Of a DNA stretch of 64,000 nucleotides, positions 18,475 through 27,471 are shown piece by piece (positions within the stretch are counted from its first letter, which is position 1; each line of letters begins with the position of its first letter). The position numbers were made by a program, and so were the translations under genes. Source of the stretch: Marinagarivorans cellulosilyticus. Lineage in GTDB: Bacteria > Pseudomonadota > Gammaproteobacteria > Pseudomonadales > Cellvibrionaceae. The notes beneath the pieces are model-generated. The model was not told the DNA's origin and did not search any database. It was given only the letters and a program-made list of their open reading frames with translations. Location: assembly GCF_021655555.1 (NCBI RefSeq), contig NZ_AP023086.1, forward strand, positions 558,001-622,000, written 5' to 3'.

Positions 18475-18599
18475 CAATAATACTTGTTTCCTGCATCCTC
18501 AGCTGCGTTGCTCAAAGCGTTACAGGCCCCGGCATGCGCCTCTTCGAGCGCCTTGCTGAGAAAACAGGCCCCTTCGACTAATTGGACAAACGATTATTG
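18475..18599. repeat. imperfect long inverted repeat
   Basis: CAATAAT at 18475-18481 pairs with ATTATTG at 18593-18599, and CTCAGC at 18498-18503 pairs with GCTGAG at 18555-18560 with partly matching flanks (GCTC.AAG / CTTCGAGC). The whole could fold into one long, bulged hairpin between two convergent genes. No coding frame is apparent. It may be a MITE- or REP-like repeat; copies elsewhere in the genome would be needed to say so. Confidence 0.35.
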
Positions 18600-18615
18600 T
18601 CTCGCCCCTAGATAT

Positions 18616-18951
18616 TTATTCGGGCGCGGTATCGAGTGAATCTAGCGTTTCGCTACTGTCGTAATGGGCTAGTAATAGGGCATCGTTCCAGCCGTGCTCG
18701 CCTTCGCACGCTACTATGGCAACACGTTTTATCCAGCTGGCGCAGTCGGGGTGTTGCAGTATTTCACTTTGCATTTCCTGCCAAAACGGGCCGGGTTGCT
18801 CGGTAAAAAAGTTTAAGTTGGTGAGCGTATTATTGTCGTAGTCGGCTTCTACTTCGGGGAATTTGCCTTGTTCGCGTACCAGTTTGGTAAACGCTTCTAT
18901 GCTGTAGCGGGTATCGCGCGATGGATCAATTTGGATAATGAAGCATTTCAT
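18616..18951 (-). CDS. hypothetical protein, 111 aa
   Basis: Small acidic protein that I do not recognise. It begins MKCFIIQIDPSRDTRYSIEAF and has a compact mixed alpha/beta look (IIQID, VAIVACEGEHGWNDALLLAHYD), without signal peptide or membrane helix, so it is probably cytoplasmic. The start is placed at ATG 18951; the longer frame up to 19071 adds a basic tail with no signs of coding. The ribosome binding site is weak. It is transcribed alone, convergent with the lipoprotein gene across the long inverted repeat. Confidence 0.6.
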   Translation of the reverse strand: MKCFIIQIDPSRDTRYSIEAFTKLVREQGKFPEVEADYDNNTLTNLNFFTEQPGPFWQEMQSEILQHPDCASWIKRVAIVACEGEHGWNDALLLAHYDSSETLDSLDTAPE

Positions 18952-19069
18952 GGCAGGCGCTCTAGTCGAAAAAGCGCAAGTATACCTTCTATCGTCGCCA
19001 ATATTGGAGCTGGGGTAGCGGGCTTTTGATGTGGGGCGGTATGGGGCGCTGTGCGCGAATGTACTGGGC

Positions 19070-19103
19070 AAAAAAATCCCCCATTAAGTCGCCTTAACGG
19101 GGG
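19070..19103 (-). terminator. Rho-independent terminator after DUF4382 gene
   Basis: On the minus strand, CCCCCGTTAAG pairs with CTTAATGGGGG and is followed by a run of seven T. A second short palindrome, AGGTTTTCAATGAAAACCT, lies just before it at 19107-19125. Confidence 0.85.
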
Positions 19104-19139
19104 CAAAGGTTTTCAATGAAAACCTAAAGGGTAGGGTAA

Positions 19140-20498
19140 TTAAGCCTCGGTTGTTTCGGTGGTATCTTCGTCTTGCTCGGCTTCTTCTTCGCTTTCGTCG
19201 CGCTTGGCATCGTCTGTTCCTGGGCGCTCTTTATCCCATTCGCCATCGATAGGGCGTGTTGGCCAATAGGGCGCTTCACCTTCTTCGTGGGCTGGGTATT
19301 CTTTGTCGATTTCAGGGTATTCGCGATCAGTTATTTCGGCAGGTATTTCATCAGTGTATTTTCCGGGGCGAGGAATCCATTGATGATCTTCGCTGGCACA
19401 CCAGTTCATAAGGTGTTGATAGGACAACCGGCTTTTATTGGCTGTGGTGTCGTCGCTTGCCGGGGCTTCTGTGCTTGCGTCTTCTTCGCTAGGGGCTGCT
19501 GGCATTTCGGGTGTTTCTTCAGCTATATCGCAAATACGGCTGTTCCACTCGCGCCTTGGCGCATCCATATTGAAGTGTGATTTTCGTTCTTCGCGGGCTT
19601 CGATGCTAATGGGGTCTAAGGTTGCGAAGGTAAGCTCGTTAACTTCATCGGGGTTATCTGATGCAGCATCACAGGTGTAGGCAACGCTGTAGTCGCCAGC
19701 TTCTAAAAAGCCAATGTGGTAGTGGTATTCGCCTTCGTCGTTAATTTTAACGAGGGCGCTTGCTACGGGATCTGTTTCGCTACCATTAACGTCGGCAAGG
19801 GTTGCATCAGCGCCGCCAAATACATAAACGGCACCCAAGCTGGTGGCCGATTCGGCACATAAGTCTGCAACTAACATCGCGTCTAAGTCACCCCGTAAGT
19901 GGCCGGCGCGATGGTTGGGCACCATGCGCAAAGAAGGGCGTAGCATAGTGGTTGAGCGCTCCGTTGATGGGCGATCTTTGCGGTGGAAAAGCGACTTGCG
20001 CAGATCGAAGTCGATAGTAAATACGCCTTCTTCGCCTTCAATTAACGTGAAATGACGTGCAATTTTAAGCCCGCCTTGGGCGTCGCCTGGCATGTCTAGC
20101 TCTACAGATGTGCCGTCTTCAAACTCTATGTAAGAGTCCATTACGCCATCTTCAACAGCATTAATATTTACGCGTACCCAATCGTACTCGCCGGGCTCTA
20201 GCGCAAGTTCGTTAATTAAATCGGTAGCTGCGCTGCCTTGTAGCTCAAGTAAATTAATACTTCTGGGGCTATCAAATGTAACTTCAATCACATCACCTTC
20301 GGCAGGTTTAATGGCAAGGCCGGTGATTTCCACAACAACGGCAACTGCGCTGTCGACGGGGCCGTCGGTGAGGGCTACGGTTAATGCGGCCGTTTTATTT
20401 TCGTTACTGGCCGATGCATCGGTACCGCCGCCACAACCGCTAAGGATGAGTATGGGCGTGGTCAAAATGCTTGCCGCAAGCGCTTTTTTTAAAAACAT
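19140..20498 (-). CDS. DUF4382 domain lipoprotein
   Basis: 452-aa predicted lipoprotein with lipobox LSGC (Cys at about residue 22). Residues about 37-190 match DUF4382 (LTVALTDGPVDSAVAVVVEI, then PGEYDWVRVNI, then FDLRKSL), a beta-rich domain of secreted proteins. A second beta domain follows at about 200-300, and the last 140 residues are highly acidic and Pro-rich, ending in a Glu/Asp/Thr tail. The start ATG 20498 has AGGAG seven bases upstream. It is divergent from the DUF6502-DUF5666 pair across 239 bp, an arrangement that suggests a shared control region. Function is unknown. Confidence 0.8.
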   Translation of the reverse strand: MFLKKALAASILTTPILILSGCGGGTDASASNENKTAALTVALTDGPVDSAVAVVVEITGLAIKPAEGDVIEVTFDSPRSINLLELQGSAATDLINELALEPGEYDWVRVNINAVEDGVMDSYIEFEDGTSVELDMPGDAQGGLKIARHFTLIEGEEGVFTIDFDLRKSLFHRKDRPSTERSTTMLRPSLRMVPNHRAGHLRGDLDAMLVADLCAESATSLGAVYVFGGADATLADVNGSETDPVASALVKINDEGEYHYHIGFLEAGDYSVAYTCDAASDNPDEVNELTFATLDPISIEAREERKSHFNMDAPRREWNSRICDIAEETPEMPAAPSEEDASTEAPASDDTTANKSRLSYQHLMNWCASEDHQWIPRPGKYTDEIPAEITDREYPEIDKEYPAHEEGEAPYWPTRPIDGEWDKERPGTDDAKRDESEEEAEQDEDTTETTEA

Positions 20499-20737
20499 GT
20501 GTAACTCCTAATTAGATGGGAAGGGTATATCCACGGCGAAAGCTGTTTTTAATTGTGCACAGCAGCTGGTGTTTAGCGCCGTGCTCCCCGTGAATATTTG
20601 ACACTATAATCCCAAAAATAGTTGTGTCGACGTTAAGTGAGTCACAAAAATTCCATATTTGACGCATTTGTCCCATAATGGTCGCGTTTGCGGTAAGCAT
20701 CACGTTTCGATTTTTATACCATCGGTATCATTCAGTT

Positions 20738-21586
20738 ATGGCCAATACTCCACATCAAGCACTTTTGCGTGCGATCTACAAAGTTTTAAGACCTATGGTG
20801 CGTTTGCTAATGCGCCACGGTGTGTCTTACAAAACATTTGCAGACGTTGCGCGGCATGTTTTTGTGGATGTTGCCGAGGAAGATTTTGCACTGCCCGGGC
20901 GCAAGCCCAGCAACGCCAGAACCGCAGTGCTTACCGGTGTTAACCGCAAAGACATTGCCAAGCTTAAGGCGCGGGCACACCCGCTTTCGGCGGCCGGAGC
21001 CGATTCGCCCAACCCCGCAGCGCGGGTGATTACAGCTTGGCTTAACGATGCGCGTTTTCAGAATGAAGCGGGTAAGCCCAAGCCGTTATTCGTCGAAGAT
21101 CAGCCTGTACAGCCCGATAGTTTCACATCGCTGGCCAAAGATTATTCCAGCGATGTGCCGGTTAGGGCGCTTATTGATGAGTTACTGCGCATAGCGGCCA
21201 TTAAGCGCGATGGCGATGAAGTTACGCTGTTGGCGAATGCCTATGTGCCAATAACCGATGTGCGCGAAAACTTGCGAATATTCGGCACGGCCGCTGCCGA
21301 TTTACTGATCACGATGGACCACAATATTGGCCGCGAAGCGCCAGTGCCGCGCTTACAGCGCACGGTTTCTTACAACAACGTATCACCAGAAAACCTCGAA
21401 ACGGTGCGCCGGCGCTGCCGTGAAGAGGGCGAAGCACTGCTATTAAAAGTTAACGCTTGGCTAAGCGAGTACGAACAAGATGAAGGTTCACCTGCGACAG
21501 ATGCACAAACCTTCCGCACAGGCTTGGGGGTGTATTACATCGAAGAACCCAGCCCAGATGACTCCGGAGGCTCTCCCCCGCAATGA
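20738..21586 (+). CDS. DUF6502 family protein
   Basis: 282-aa soluble protein matching the DUF6502 family: it opens with a helical block (LRPMVRLLMRHGVSYKTFADVARHVFVDVA, split here as a helix-turn-helix-like start), followed by NARTAVLTGVNRKDI and SPNPAARVITAWLND. The first 100 residues look like a winged-helix DNA-binding domain, so a regulatory role is possible but unproven. There is no signal peptide. The start is ATG 20738 (MANTPHQ); the longer frame from 20678 begins in the intergenic region. It overlaps the DUF5666 lipoprotein gene by 4 bp (ATGA), so the two are co-translated. Confidence 0.75.
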   Translation: MANTPHQALLRAIYKVLRPMVRLLMRHGVSYKTFADVARHVFVDVAEEDFALPGRKPSNARTAVLTGVNRKDIAKLKARAHPLSAAGADSPNPAARVITAWLNDARFQNEAGKPKPLFVEDQPVQPDSFTSLAKDYSSDVPVRALIDELLRIAAIKRDGDEVTLLANAYVPITDVRENLRIFGTAAADLLITMDHNIGREAPVPRLQRTVSYNNVSPENLETVRRRCREEGEALLLKVNAWLSEYEQDEGSPATDAQTFRTGLGVYYIEEPSPDDSGGSPPQ

Positions 21587-23067
21587 AAATATTAATGTCT
21601 TTACTGTGCTTAAGTGCGCTGTGCCTTAGTGGTTGTGAGTCCGATAAGGAGGATCATTTCAGCGGTATTGAAGGCACTGGCAACAAAGTAGAAGTGGCCG
21701 TTGCTTATGGCTCAATTACCGGTTTTGGCAGTGTGTATGTTAATGGCGTGCACTTCACAACAGATTCTGCCAGTGTAGAAATCGACGGCGAGCGGGCAGA
21801 GGAAGGCGCGCTTGCGGTAGGCATGGTGGTAGAAGTTATTGGCGAAATTAATCGCAACGGCAGCGAAGGCGTTGCGCATACTATTCGCGCCGAGCGCGTG
21901 TTATTAGGCACAGTCGATACCGTAGTTGATATTGCCGCCGGGCGCAGAGTATTAAAGCTTTTGGGGCAAACGGTTTATGTTGCTGAAGACGCCGAATTTA
22001 CCGGCACCGACTTTGAGAAGCTGCAGCCGGGCTTAGGCCTTAGTGTGAGTGGTTATGTGGCTGAAAGTGGTCATATTACCGCCACCTACTTGCAGCAACA
22101 TGTTTTTAGCGCCGAGCAGCCGCGTGTGGTGGAGGGCTATATTTCGGCCGTTTCCCCAGATGCACTAAGCTTTGAGTTACCCGACCTGAGCGTGGATGCC
22201 AGTAGCGCTATTTTTGTTGCAGGCGCGCAGGCTAACCTTGCGGCTGGGGTGCGTGTGGCCGTTACTGGCCAATACAACACGGCAAGCCAAACATTAAAAG
22301 CCAGCCAAGTTGTTTTAAAGTCTCAACGTTTGCAAGAAGGGCGTTACACGGCATTAGAAGGTGTTGTGCAGCAGTTTGCTGGTGGTAATACCTTCTGGGT
22401 ACGCGATACCGCTGTTGATGTGAGTAATGCGAGTTTCGAAAATGGCATCGCAAGCGATTTACAAAATGGCGCTAAGGTGGTTATTTTTGGCAAAGTGCAA
22501 AATAACGTTTTAGTGGCCGAGCGCATTGTTATAAAACTTTTCAATACGAATCGTTTTCAAGGGGTTGTGAGTGACATCGACCTGCGAACGGGGACCTTTC
22601 GCATTCGCGATATTGTTTTTCATACAACGTCACATACGCAATTTAAAGATAATTCCCGCAGGATGGAGCGCTACTTTGATATCGAACATATACATACTGG
22701 TGAAGATGTTGAAGTTTATGCGGTGCAAGTGGACGGACAGTGGCAGGTCACCCGAACTAGCCGGCTGGATTTTGATCAAGCAATGCCGGATTTTATTCGC
22801 GGCCCAGTTACTCTTATAGAGGCTAATCGCAATTTTTATATGGGTGATGTTTTAGTCGACGGTAGCGAATTACCTGAGTCGCAATGGCATGCCCTTAACG
22901 AGTTGCAAGACAGCGCAATCACGGTAGATTTAGAAGGCTATTACACTGGCGATTTAGCTTTTAAAGCTGTGCGCATTCGCATTAATGCAAATAATGGTTG
23001 CGACTTTCATATGTCTTTTTATTGCGACGAAGATAAGCCTTTTGACGAACACCCGTTTTACCGATAA
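21583..23067 (+). CDS. DUF5666 repeat lipoprotein
   Basis: 494-aa predicted lipoprotein with lipobox LSGC (Cys at about residue 18). The mature protein is made of about six OB-like beta repeats of the DUF5666 type, each with a G.(I/V)..... opening and a VDA or V.V.G close: ITGFGSVYVNGVHF, LLGTVDTVVDIAAG, VVEGYISAVSPDAL, LEGVVQQFAGGNTF, FQGVVSDIDLRTGTF and IRGPVTLIEANRNF. It overlaps the DUF6502 gene by 4 bp. A perfect hairpin follows its stop. It is probably an outer-membrane-anchored periplasmic or surface protein; the ligand is unknown. Confidence 0.8.
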   Translation: MKILMSLLCLSALCLSGCESDKEDHFSGIEGTGNKVEVAVAYGSITGFGSVYVNGVHFTTDSASVEIDGERAEEGALAVGMVVEVIGEINRNGSEGVAHTIRAERVLLGTVDTVVDIAAGRRVLKLLGQTVYVAEDAEFTGTDFEKLQPGLGLSVSGYVAESGHITATYLQQHVFSAEQPRVVEGYISAVSPDALSFELPDLSVDASSAIFVAGAQANLAAGVRVAVTGQYNTASQTLKASQVVLKSQRLQEGRYTALEGVVQQFAGGNTFWVRDTAVDVSNASFENGIASDLQNGAKVVIFGKVQNNVLVAERIVIKLFNTNRFQGVVSDIDLRTGTFRIRDIVFHTTSHTQFKDNSRRMERYFDIEHIHTGEDVEVYAVQVDGQWQVTRTSRLDFDQAMPDFIRGPVTLIEANRNFYMGDVLVDGSELPESQWHALNELQDSAITVDLEGYYTGDLAFKAVRIRINANNGCDFHMSFYCDEDKPFDEHPFYR

Positions 23068-23072
23068 ATACT

Positions 23073-23103
23073 GCTCGCTAAAACTATTACAGTTTTAGCG
23101 AGC
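23073..23103. terminator. bidirectional terminator-like hairpin
   Basis: GCTCGCTAAAACT at 23073-23085 pairs perfectly with 23091-23103 around the loop ATTAC, between two convergent genes. A short T-run follows a few bases later on the plus strand. Confidence 0.8.
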
Positions 23104-23114
23104 TAGGTACTTTT

Positions 23115-23750
23115 TCACGTTTCTATTGTTGCGATAGCCGGTGTTTTCCTCGATGCTTTTTTGGCCGTAAGCCATGCAGCGATAAAAACGCCAATCAATA
23201 AAATGGCCAGTGCTGCAATTGTGAGCATAACTTGTATATTGAGTGCGCTTACTGCTGTAATAGAAACCTGCGCGTTGTTCACAATTGCAGGCTCAATAAC
23301 CTGCCCATCCTTAGTGCCAAATTTTAGTGTATCTAATGTTAGTCCTACTTGGCCTTCGCCCTGGGCAATAAAGTGGATGGTGGCTAATGTGCCGTTGCCA
23401 CTCACTTCTTTTTCTGGGTGAAGCAGTGCGTGAATTAATTCAAAGCTACCCGATTTTTCATTCACACTGTTTTTAATGGTAAAGGCTTGCGGTTTTGTCA
23501 AAAAAGCTTGCAGTGTTAAGCCTGCTGGCTTTTCGCTGGCTTGAAGTTTTAAATAATCTGTATTGTATTGACCACTTAGCTGAACGCCATAAACTTTAGG
23601 CATATTCTTAAGCTGTATTGTGGCGGTGATTGTTTCGCCAGGTGCGACGCGATTGTCTGAAAAGCTAATGGTTGCTGTTGGTTTTGCTTGGGCAAAAGCG
23701 GCCGCTAGCGATAGTAAAAGTAAGGCTGCACATTGTAAGGGTCTTTTCAT
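23115..23750 (-). CDS. membrane-anchored cohesin-like protein
   Basis: 211-aa protein: a signal peptide (MKRPLQCAALLLLSLAAAFA), a cohesin-type beta-sandwich at about residues 25-165 (ATISFSDNRVAPGETITATI, KVYGVQLSGQYNTDYLKL, and GTLATIHFIAQGEG are typical cohesin blocks), then one C-terminal transmembrane helix (about 172-196) and a short basic tail. The topology places the cohesin outside the inner membrane, held by its C terminus. It lies 75 bp downstream of, and is probably co-transcribed with, a secreted propeller protein that carries a dockerin, the natural partner of cohesins. The start ATG 23750 has GGAG six bases upstream. The pairing is inference; neither binding face can be checked by eye. 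Confidence 0.7.
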   Translation of the reverse strand: MKRPLQCAALLLLSLAAAFAQAKPTATISFSDNRVAPGETITATIQLKNMPKVYGVQLSGQYNTDYLKLQASEKPAGLTLQAFLTKPQAFTIKNSVNEKSGSFELIHALLHPEKEVSGNGTLATIHFIAQGEGQVGLTLDTLKFGTKDGQVIEPAIVNNAQVSITAVSALNIQVMLTIAALAILLIGVFIAAWLTAKKASRKTPAIATIET

Positions 23751-23824
23751 GGTTTACTCCAAGTAGGGAATAGGGCTGGCGGGCCAGCCCATTAAACGGT
23801 TCCTAGTTTAACTGTGGTTTTTTA

Positions 23825-26605
23825 TTACCAAGGCGAAGTTGGTAGTGCAAGGCCATTAAAGGCATCGGTAATAAGTTTTACGCTCGATGTGCCAGAGGTG
23901 GGTGTAAGGGAGCTATGCATGAGTGTGACTTCTATTTCCCAGTTACTGGGGCTATCCCCTAAGCCGGCTGGTAGAGGCATGGCCGTATGCGATAAAGAGC
24001 CGAGGTTAACGGTTAGGTTACCGTGGTCATAACCAATTTCTAGCTGATCCATTAACAGCGGTACCAGAAAACTATCGTGCTGAGGGAGGCCATCAATAAA
24101 GCTGTCTATAAAAAGATTAGGCGTGGGCGTTTCGGCGTCGTAATAAACGTGTATTGAATTACCGTTGTCGGGGTTTCGCAGTACCAACATATAAGAGGTT
24201 TGCATACCGCTTAATTGAAGGCCAATAGCAAACTGATCAACATCAGCCGGTTTAGCATAAGCAAAGGCCGTTGTGGATGCTCCAGGGAAGGCCGCATCGC
24301 GTTGCCAGGTTAGCTCGTCGGCAGTAGCGTTTAGTGAAGTTGTGCCTTCTGGCGAGGGGCTGGTTGTGGTGAATGTTACCGAAGGATCAATTTGCGGAAC
24401 AATAGCGGATGGATCGCAGCTATTAATACCAAAGTGGCTACCCAGAATGGTTAAGTCAAAAATATTAATAACATTATCGCCATTAAGGTCTGCTGCCACT
24501 GCATATTCAGTATCACTTGAATTAGAGCCATAAGTAGCAGAAATTACAGTGAAGTCGGCAATATCAATAACACCATCGCCGTTAATATCACCGGCAATCA
24601 TTGTTTCGTCATCCATTACTGTTGTGTCGCCATTTTGGGTTTGGGTAATGCTGCAGCTATTAACATATTGTGGGTGTTTATAGCTCACCACCCAAACTCC
24701 ATTTTTTAAATCGGTAAAGGTGAAATCACCATTGGCATCGGCAAGGGTCGATACTGTGCGCTCGCCCAGTTTAATGCTAACTTCTACGCCGCTTGGGTCG
24801 GCGCCATTGGGTAAGGCTATTTTCCCGGTAATGGTTGCGCCATTAGGGGTGTGAATACCATCATCAATACTAATGCTGGCATTTTCCATATCTAAAATAA
24901 TGGCTTGGCCATTAATGTCGGCAGCGCTAGAAACACAAGTAATATCCAGCGTTGTGCTGTTTACTTCTAAGGCAGAATAATCAAGCGTAGCAAATACTCC
25001 TGAGCCATTAATGGGTAACGCTGGGTTCATTAAACTTAAACTACCGCGCCAATCACCCAATGCGGGATTGTTAATTAACATGGGGATTTCCAGCCGAGAG
25101 TTTGGATCGAATAAATCACCATAGCTTGCGCCATCCAATGTGGCGAGGGTGGAGTCGGCAAAGCAATTCACCTCTAAACCATAAAGGTCTGATGCCGATA
25201 CTTGGATATCAACGCTAAATTGTGGGTCGGCAATTGGATCTACCGTGGCGTGTGATGGCGACAACTTAATACGTTGACCACCGGCTTCGATGTTATCTAA
25301 CCGGGCAACAAAAATATCTGAAAATCCGTTAGTGTCGTTAGCGACAATGTTAGGCGAATTTGATTCGTAGACGACGTAAAGCGCGTTGCTTGATATAGTC
25401 GGCCCGTAGCTGCCATCGTTAATTTCATTACCGTTAATGTCTAGGCTGATGCGTTCAGTGGTGCTTGTATTGCGGTCAAAGACGAAGATGTCTTCAAAGA
25501 AATTAGTGTCGTCACTAATTAGGTTGCTGATATTAGAGGAAAAACTAACATATCGGCCATCGGCAGAAATAGACGGGCGAGAATTCATGCCGCTAGTGGC
25601 AGAACCGTCGTGGCTTATAGTGATTTTTTCGGTTGTGCTGGTTTGGGTGTCATGTAATAAAATTTCCGATTCGTCAAAAATGAAAGGGTCAAATTCGGAA
25701 TTATTCGATAAAAAAACCACGTAACGCCCATTGGCTGAAATATTGGGATCGCGGCTATTGCCTTGTATTTGTGCGCCAGCTATATCTAGGCTAACACGGG
25801 TGGTTGTACCGGTGGCAATTTCGTAAACAAAAATATCTTCCCAGCCATTAGTGTCGTTGGCGACGAGATTGGAGGCGCTGGAGACATAGGTAATGTGTGT
25901 TCCGTTATCCGAGATTGTCGGCATGTAACTCCCACCATTGGCTAGAGTGCCGGTAGTCGATACGCTGATGAGTGTAGTGGTGCCTGCTTGGCGGTCTCGT
26001 AGAAAAACGTCGTGGGTATTATTTGTATCGTTTGGAGAAAGCTGGGAATCGTGAGAGGTAAATACAACATAGCGCCCATCGCCGGATATACTCGGTTCTT
26101 GGCTCCACCAGTTAGTTTGTGCACCGCTAGTACTTACGCTAAGACGCTCTGTTGTACCGAGCTCGCGGTCGCGAATAAATACATCATCCCAGCCGTTGGT
26201 ATCGCCCGGAACTAAATTGTCAGCATGGGAAGAAAATACAACATAGCGCCCATCCGCTGATATATCGCCAAATTCACTATGCCCCATAGCCTCATTGCCG
26301 GCGCTATCAACATTCACGCGCTCGGTAACCCCTGTTGTAAGGTCGCGTACAAAAATATCGCCGAAAGCATTAAAATCATCGGCTACTAAGTTCGAGGCAT
26401 TGGAAAAAAAGGCAATATGGTTTCCGTTTGCCGAAATACTAGCCTTATAGCTAGAGCTATTAGCTTGTGCACCGGTATTGGAAATGTTTACACGCTCGGT
26501 TGCCAGTAAGGCAGCTGACGAAGCAACAGATAGCGTCAGCGAAAAAGCGGCAAACGCGATGCGCGATAGCGTTGATTTTGTAAAATTTAAACGTTGAAAA
26601 GGCAT
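23825..26605 (-). CDS. secreted seven-repeat beta-propeller protein with cohesin-like and dockerin domains
   Basis: 926-aa exported protein with an N-terminal signal peptide. Residues about 36-440 consist of seven repeats of about 58 aa, each with ERV(N/S)...G....., ISADGRYVVFSS, and NDTNG..DIFVRD, the PD40/TolB-type blade, giving a complete seven-bladed propeller. Next come a beta-sandwich of cohesin-like pattern (about 445-585), a carboxypeptidase-regulatory-like domain (about 590-655), and a type I dockerin at about 668-728 with two calcium loops (DINGDGVIDIADF and DLNGDNVINIFDL). A C-terminal beta domain of about 180 aa follows. The start ATG 26605 follows GGGAGTG. The next gene in the operon encodes a membrane-anchored cohesin-like protein. 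Confidence 0.82.
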   Translation of the reverse strand: MPFQRLNFTKSTLSRIAFAAFSLTLSVASSAALLATERVNISNTGAQANSSSYKASISANGNHIAFFSNASNLVADDFNAFGDIFVRDLTTGVTERVNVDSAGNEAMGHSEFGDISADGRYVVFSSHADNLVPGDTNGWDDVFIRDRELGTTERLSVSTSGAQTNWWSQEPSISGDGRYVVFTSHDSQLSPNDTNNTHDVFLRDRQAGTTTLISVSTTGTLANGGSYMPTISDNGTHITYVSSASNLVANDTNGWEDIFVYEIATGTTTRVSLDIAGAQIQGNSRDPNISANGRYVVFLSNNSEFDPFIFDESEILLHDTQTSTTEKITISHDGSATSGMNSRPSISADGRYVSFSSNISNLISDDTNFFEDIFVFDRNTSTTERISLDINGNEINDGSYGPTISSNALYVVYESNSPNIVANDTNGFSDIFVARLDNIEAGGQRIKLSPSHATVDPIADPQFSVDIQVSASDLYGLEVNCFADSTLATLDGASYGDLFDPNSRLEIPMLINNPALGDWRGSLSLMNPALPINGSGVFATLDYSALEVNSTTLDITCVSSAADINGQAIILDMENASISIDDGIHTPNGATITGKIALPNGADPSGVEVSIKLGERTVSTLADANGDFTFTDLKNGVWVVSYKHPQYVNSCSITQTQNGDTTVMDDETMIAGDINGDGVIDIADFTVISATYGSNSSDTEYAVAADLNGDNVINIFDLTILGSHFGINSCDPSAIVPQIDPSVTFTTTSPSPEGTTSLNATADELTWQRDAAFPGASTTAFAYAKPADVDQFAIGLQLSGMQTSYMLVLRNPDNGNSIHVYYDAETPTPNLFIDSFIDGLPQHDSFLVPLLMDQLEIGYDHGNLTVNLGSLSHTAMPLPAGLGDSPSNWEIEVTLMHSSLTPTSGTSSVKLITDAFNGLALPTSPW

Positions 26606-26940
26606 AATATTAATAACACTCCCTATGTGTAATTAAAAGAATTCACAGCAAGCTTTGATTGATCTTTAGCAAAAAAATAATCGTTGCCATGAATCGGAGA
26701 ATTAAGAATAGGAGGGAATGCACAAGCCGCAAGGCGATAAATAATCGATTAAGGAATAACTCGGGGTGGCATGTATAGCGATGTTTAAGGGTGTGGATAC
26801 GCAATCGAGAAAGATGGTTGTCGTCTAGTTTTTTGGGTGAAAAATGGTGATTTTGGGTGTCATTATTGTGGTGGTGTTGGTGGGGCTAGATTCGCCACAG
26901 TGTGCTGGCGAACCTAATATTACGGTAGGGCAATCAATTT
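26606..26940. other. intergenic region, no gene seen
   Basis: 335 bp upstream of the propeller-dockerin gene and downstream of the gene at 26941-27471. I see no frame with coding character, no strong hairpin and no repeat. It presumably holds the promoter for the minus-strand propeller operon. Confidence 0.4.
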
Positions 26941-27471
26941 TTACTCTACCGCTGCACCAAGGTTGACGAGCACTTCAACCATTTTTTCTGTGTTCAGCTG
27001 CCATGGTGGGAAGCCATTAAACACTTGCATCACCCGCTCTTCATTAATGTAAAGCGAAGTAAAAAATATCCCACTCTCCACGCGCCCATTTTCAATATAG
27101 GTGACTGGATTGACCGGGTGGGTTTGTAGGGGAATTAAAAGCCAGCTATCCATTAGCGCATGCTGCTTGCCTGAATAGCGAAAACTATGCCCTGCCATTA
27201 GAAAAACTCCAACAGCGAATAGCGTAAGGCCAGTTTTTAGTGTGGGGCTAATTTTTTTTCGGCTAGTGGGTATTACAAAGCAAACCAACAGGCAGAGCAG
27301 CAGTAAGCCGCAAGCCAACCATTGTGTGTAGTAGGGCGCTTGGACGATGACTTCTAAAGAGCCACTGCCTTGGTTGGTAAGTAAAGGCATTTGCATGGCG
27401 CTAGTGAGTAGAGCTAGCACTAGGGCCATAACGGCGAAGAGTATGGCGCGATAACGTGTTTGTTTGCCCAT
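26941..27471 (-). CDS. hypothetical membrane protein, 176 aa
   Basis: Small membrane protein that I do not recognise. Three hydrophobic helices (about residues 9-28, 50-68 and 80-96) fill the N-terminal half; the C-terminal 75 residues are hydrophilic (GIFFTSLYINEERVMQVFNGF). It starts on the last base of the preceding NAGPA-like gene (TAATG arrangement), so the two form a tightly coupled pair. This suggests it assists or anchors the hydrolase, which itself has no signal peptide. No enzymatic motif is visible. Confidence 0.7.
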   Translation of the reverse strand: MGKQTRYRAILFAVMALVLALLTSAMQMPLLTNQGSGSLEVIVQAPYYTQWLACGLLLLCLLVCFVIPTSRKKISPTLKTGLTLFAVGVFLMAGHSFRYSGKQHALMDSWLLIPLQTHPVNPVTYIENGRVESGIFFTSLYINEERVMQVFNGFPPWQLNTEKMVEVLVNLGAAVE

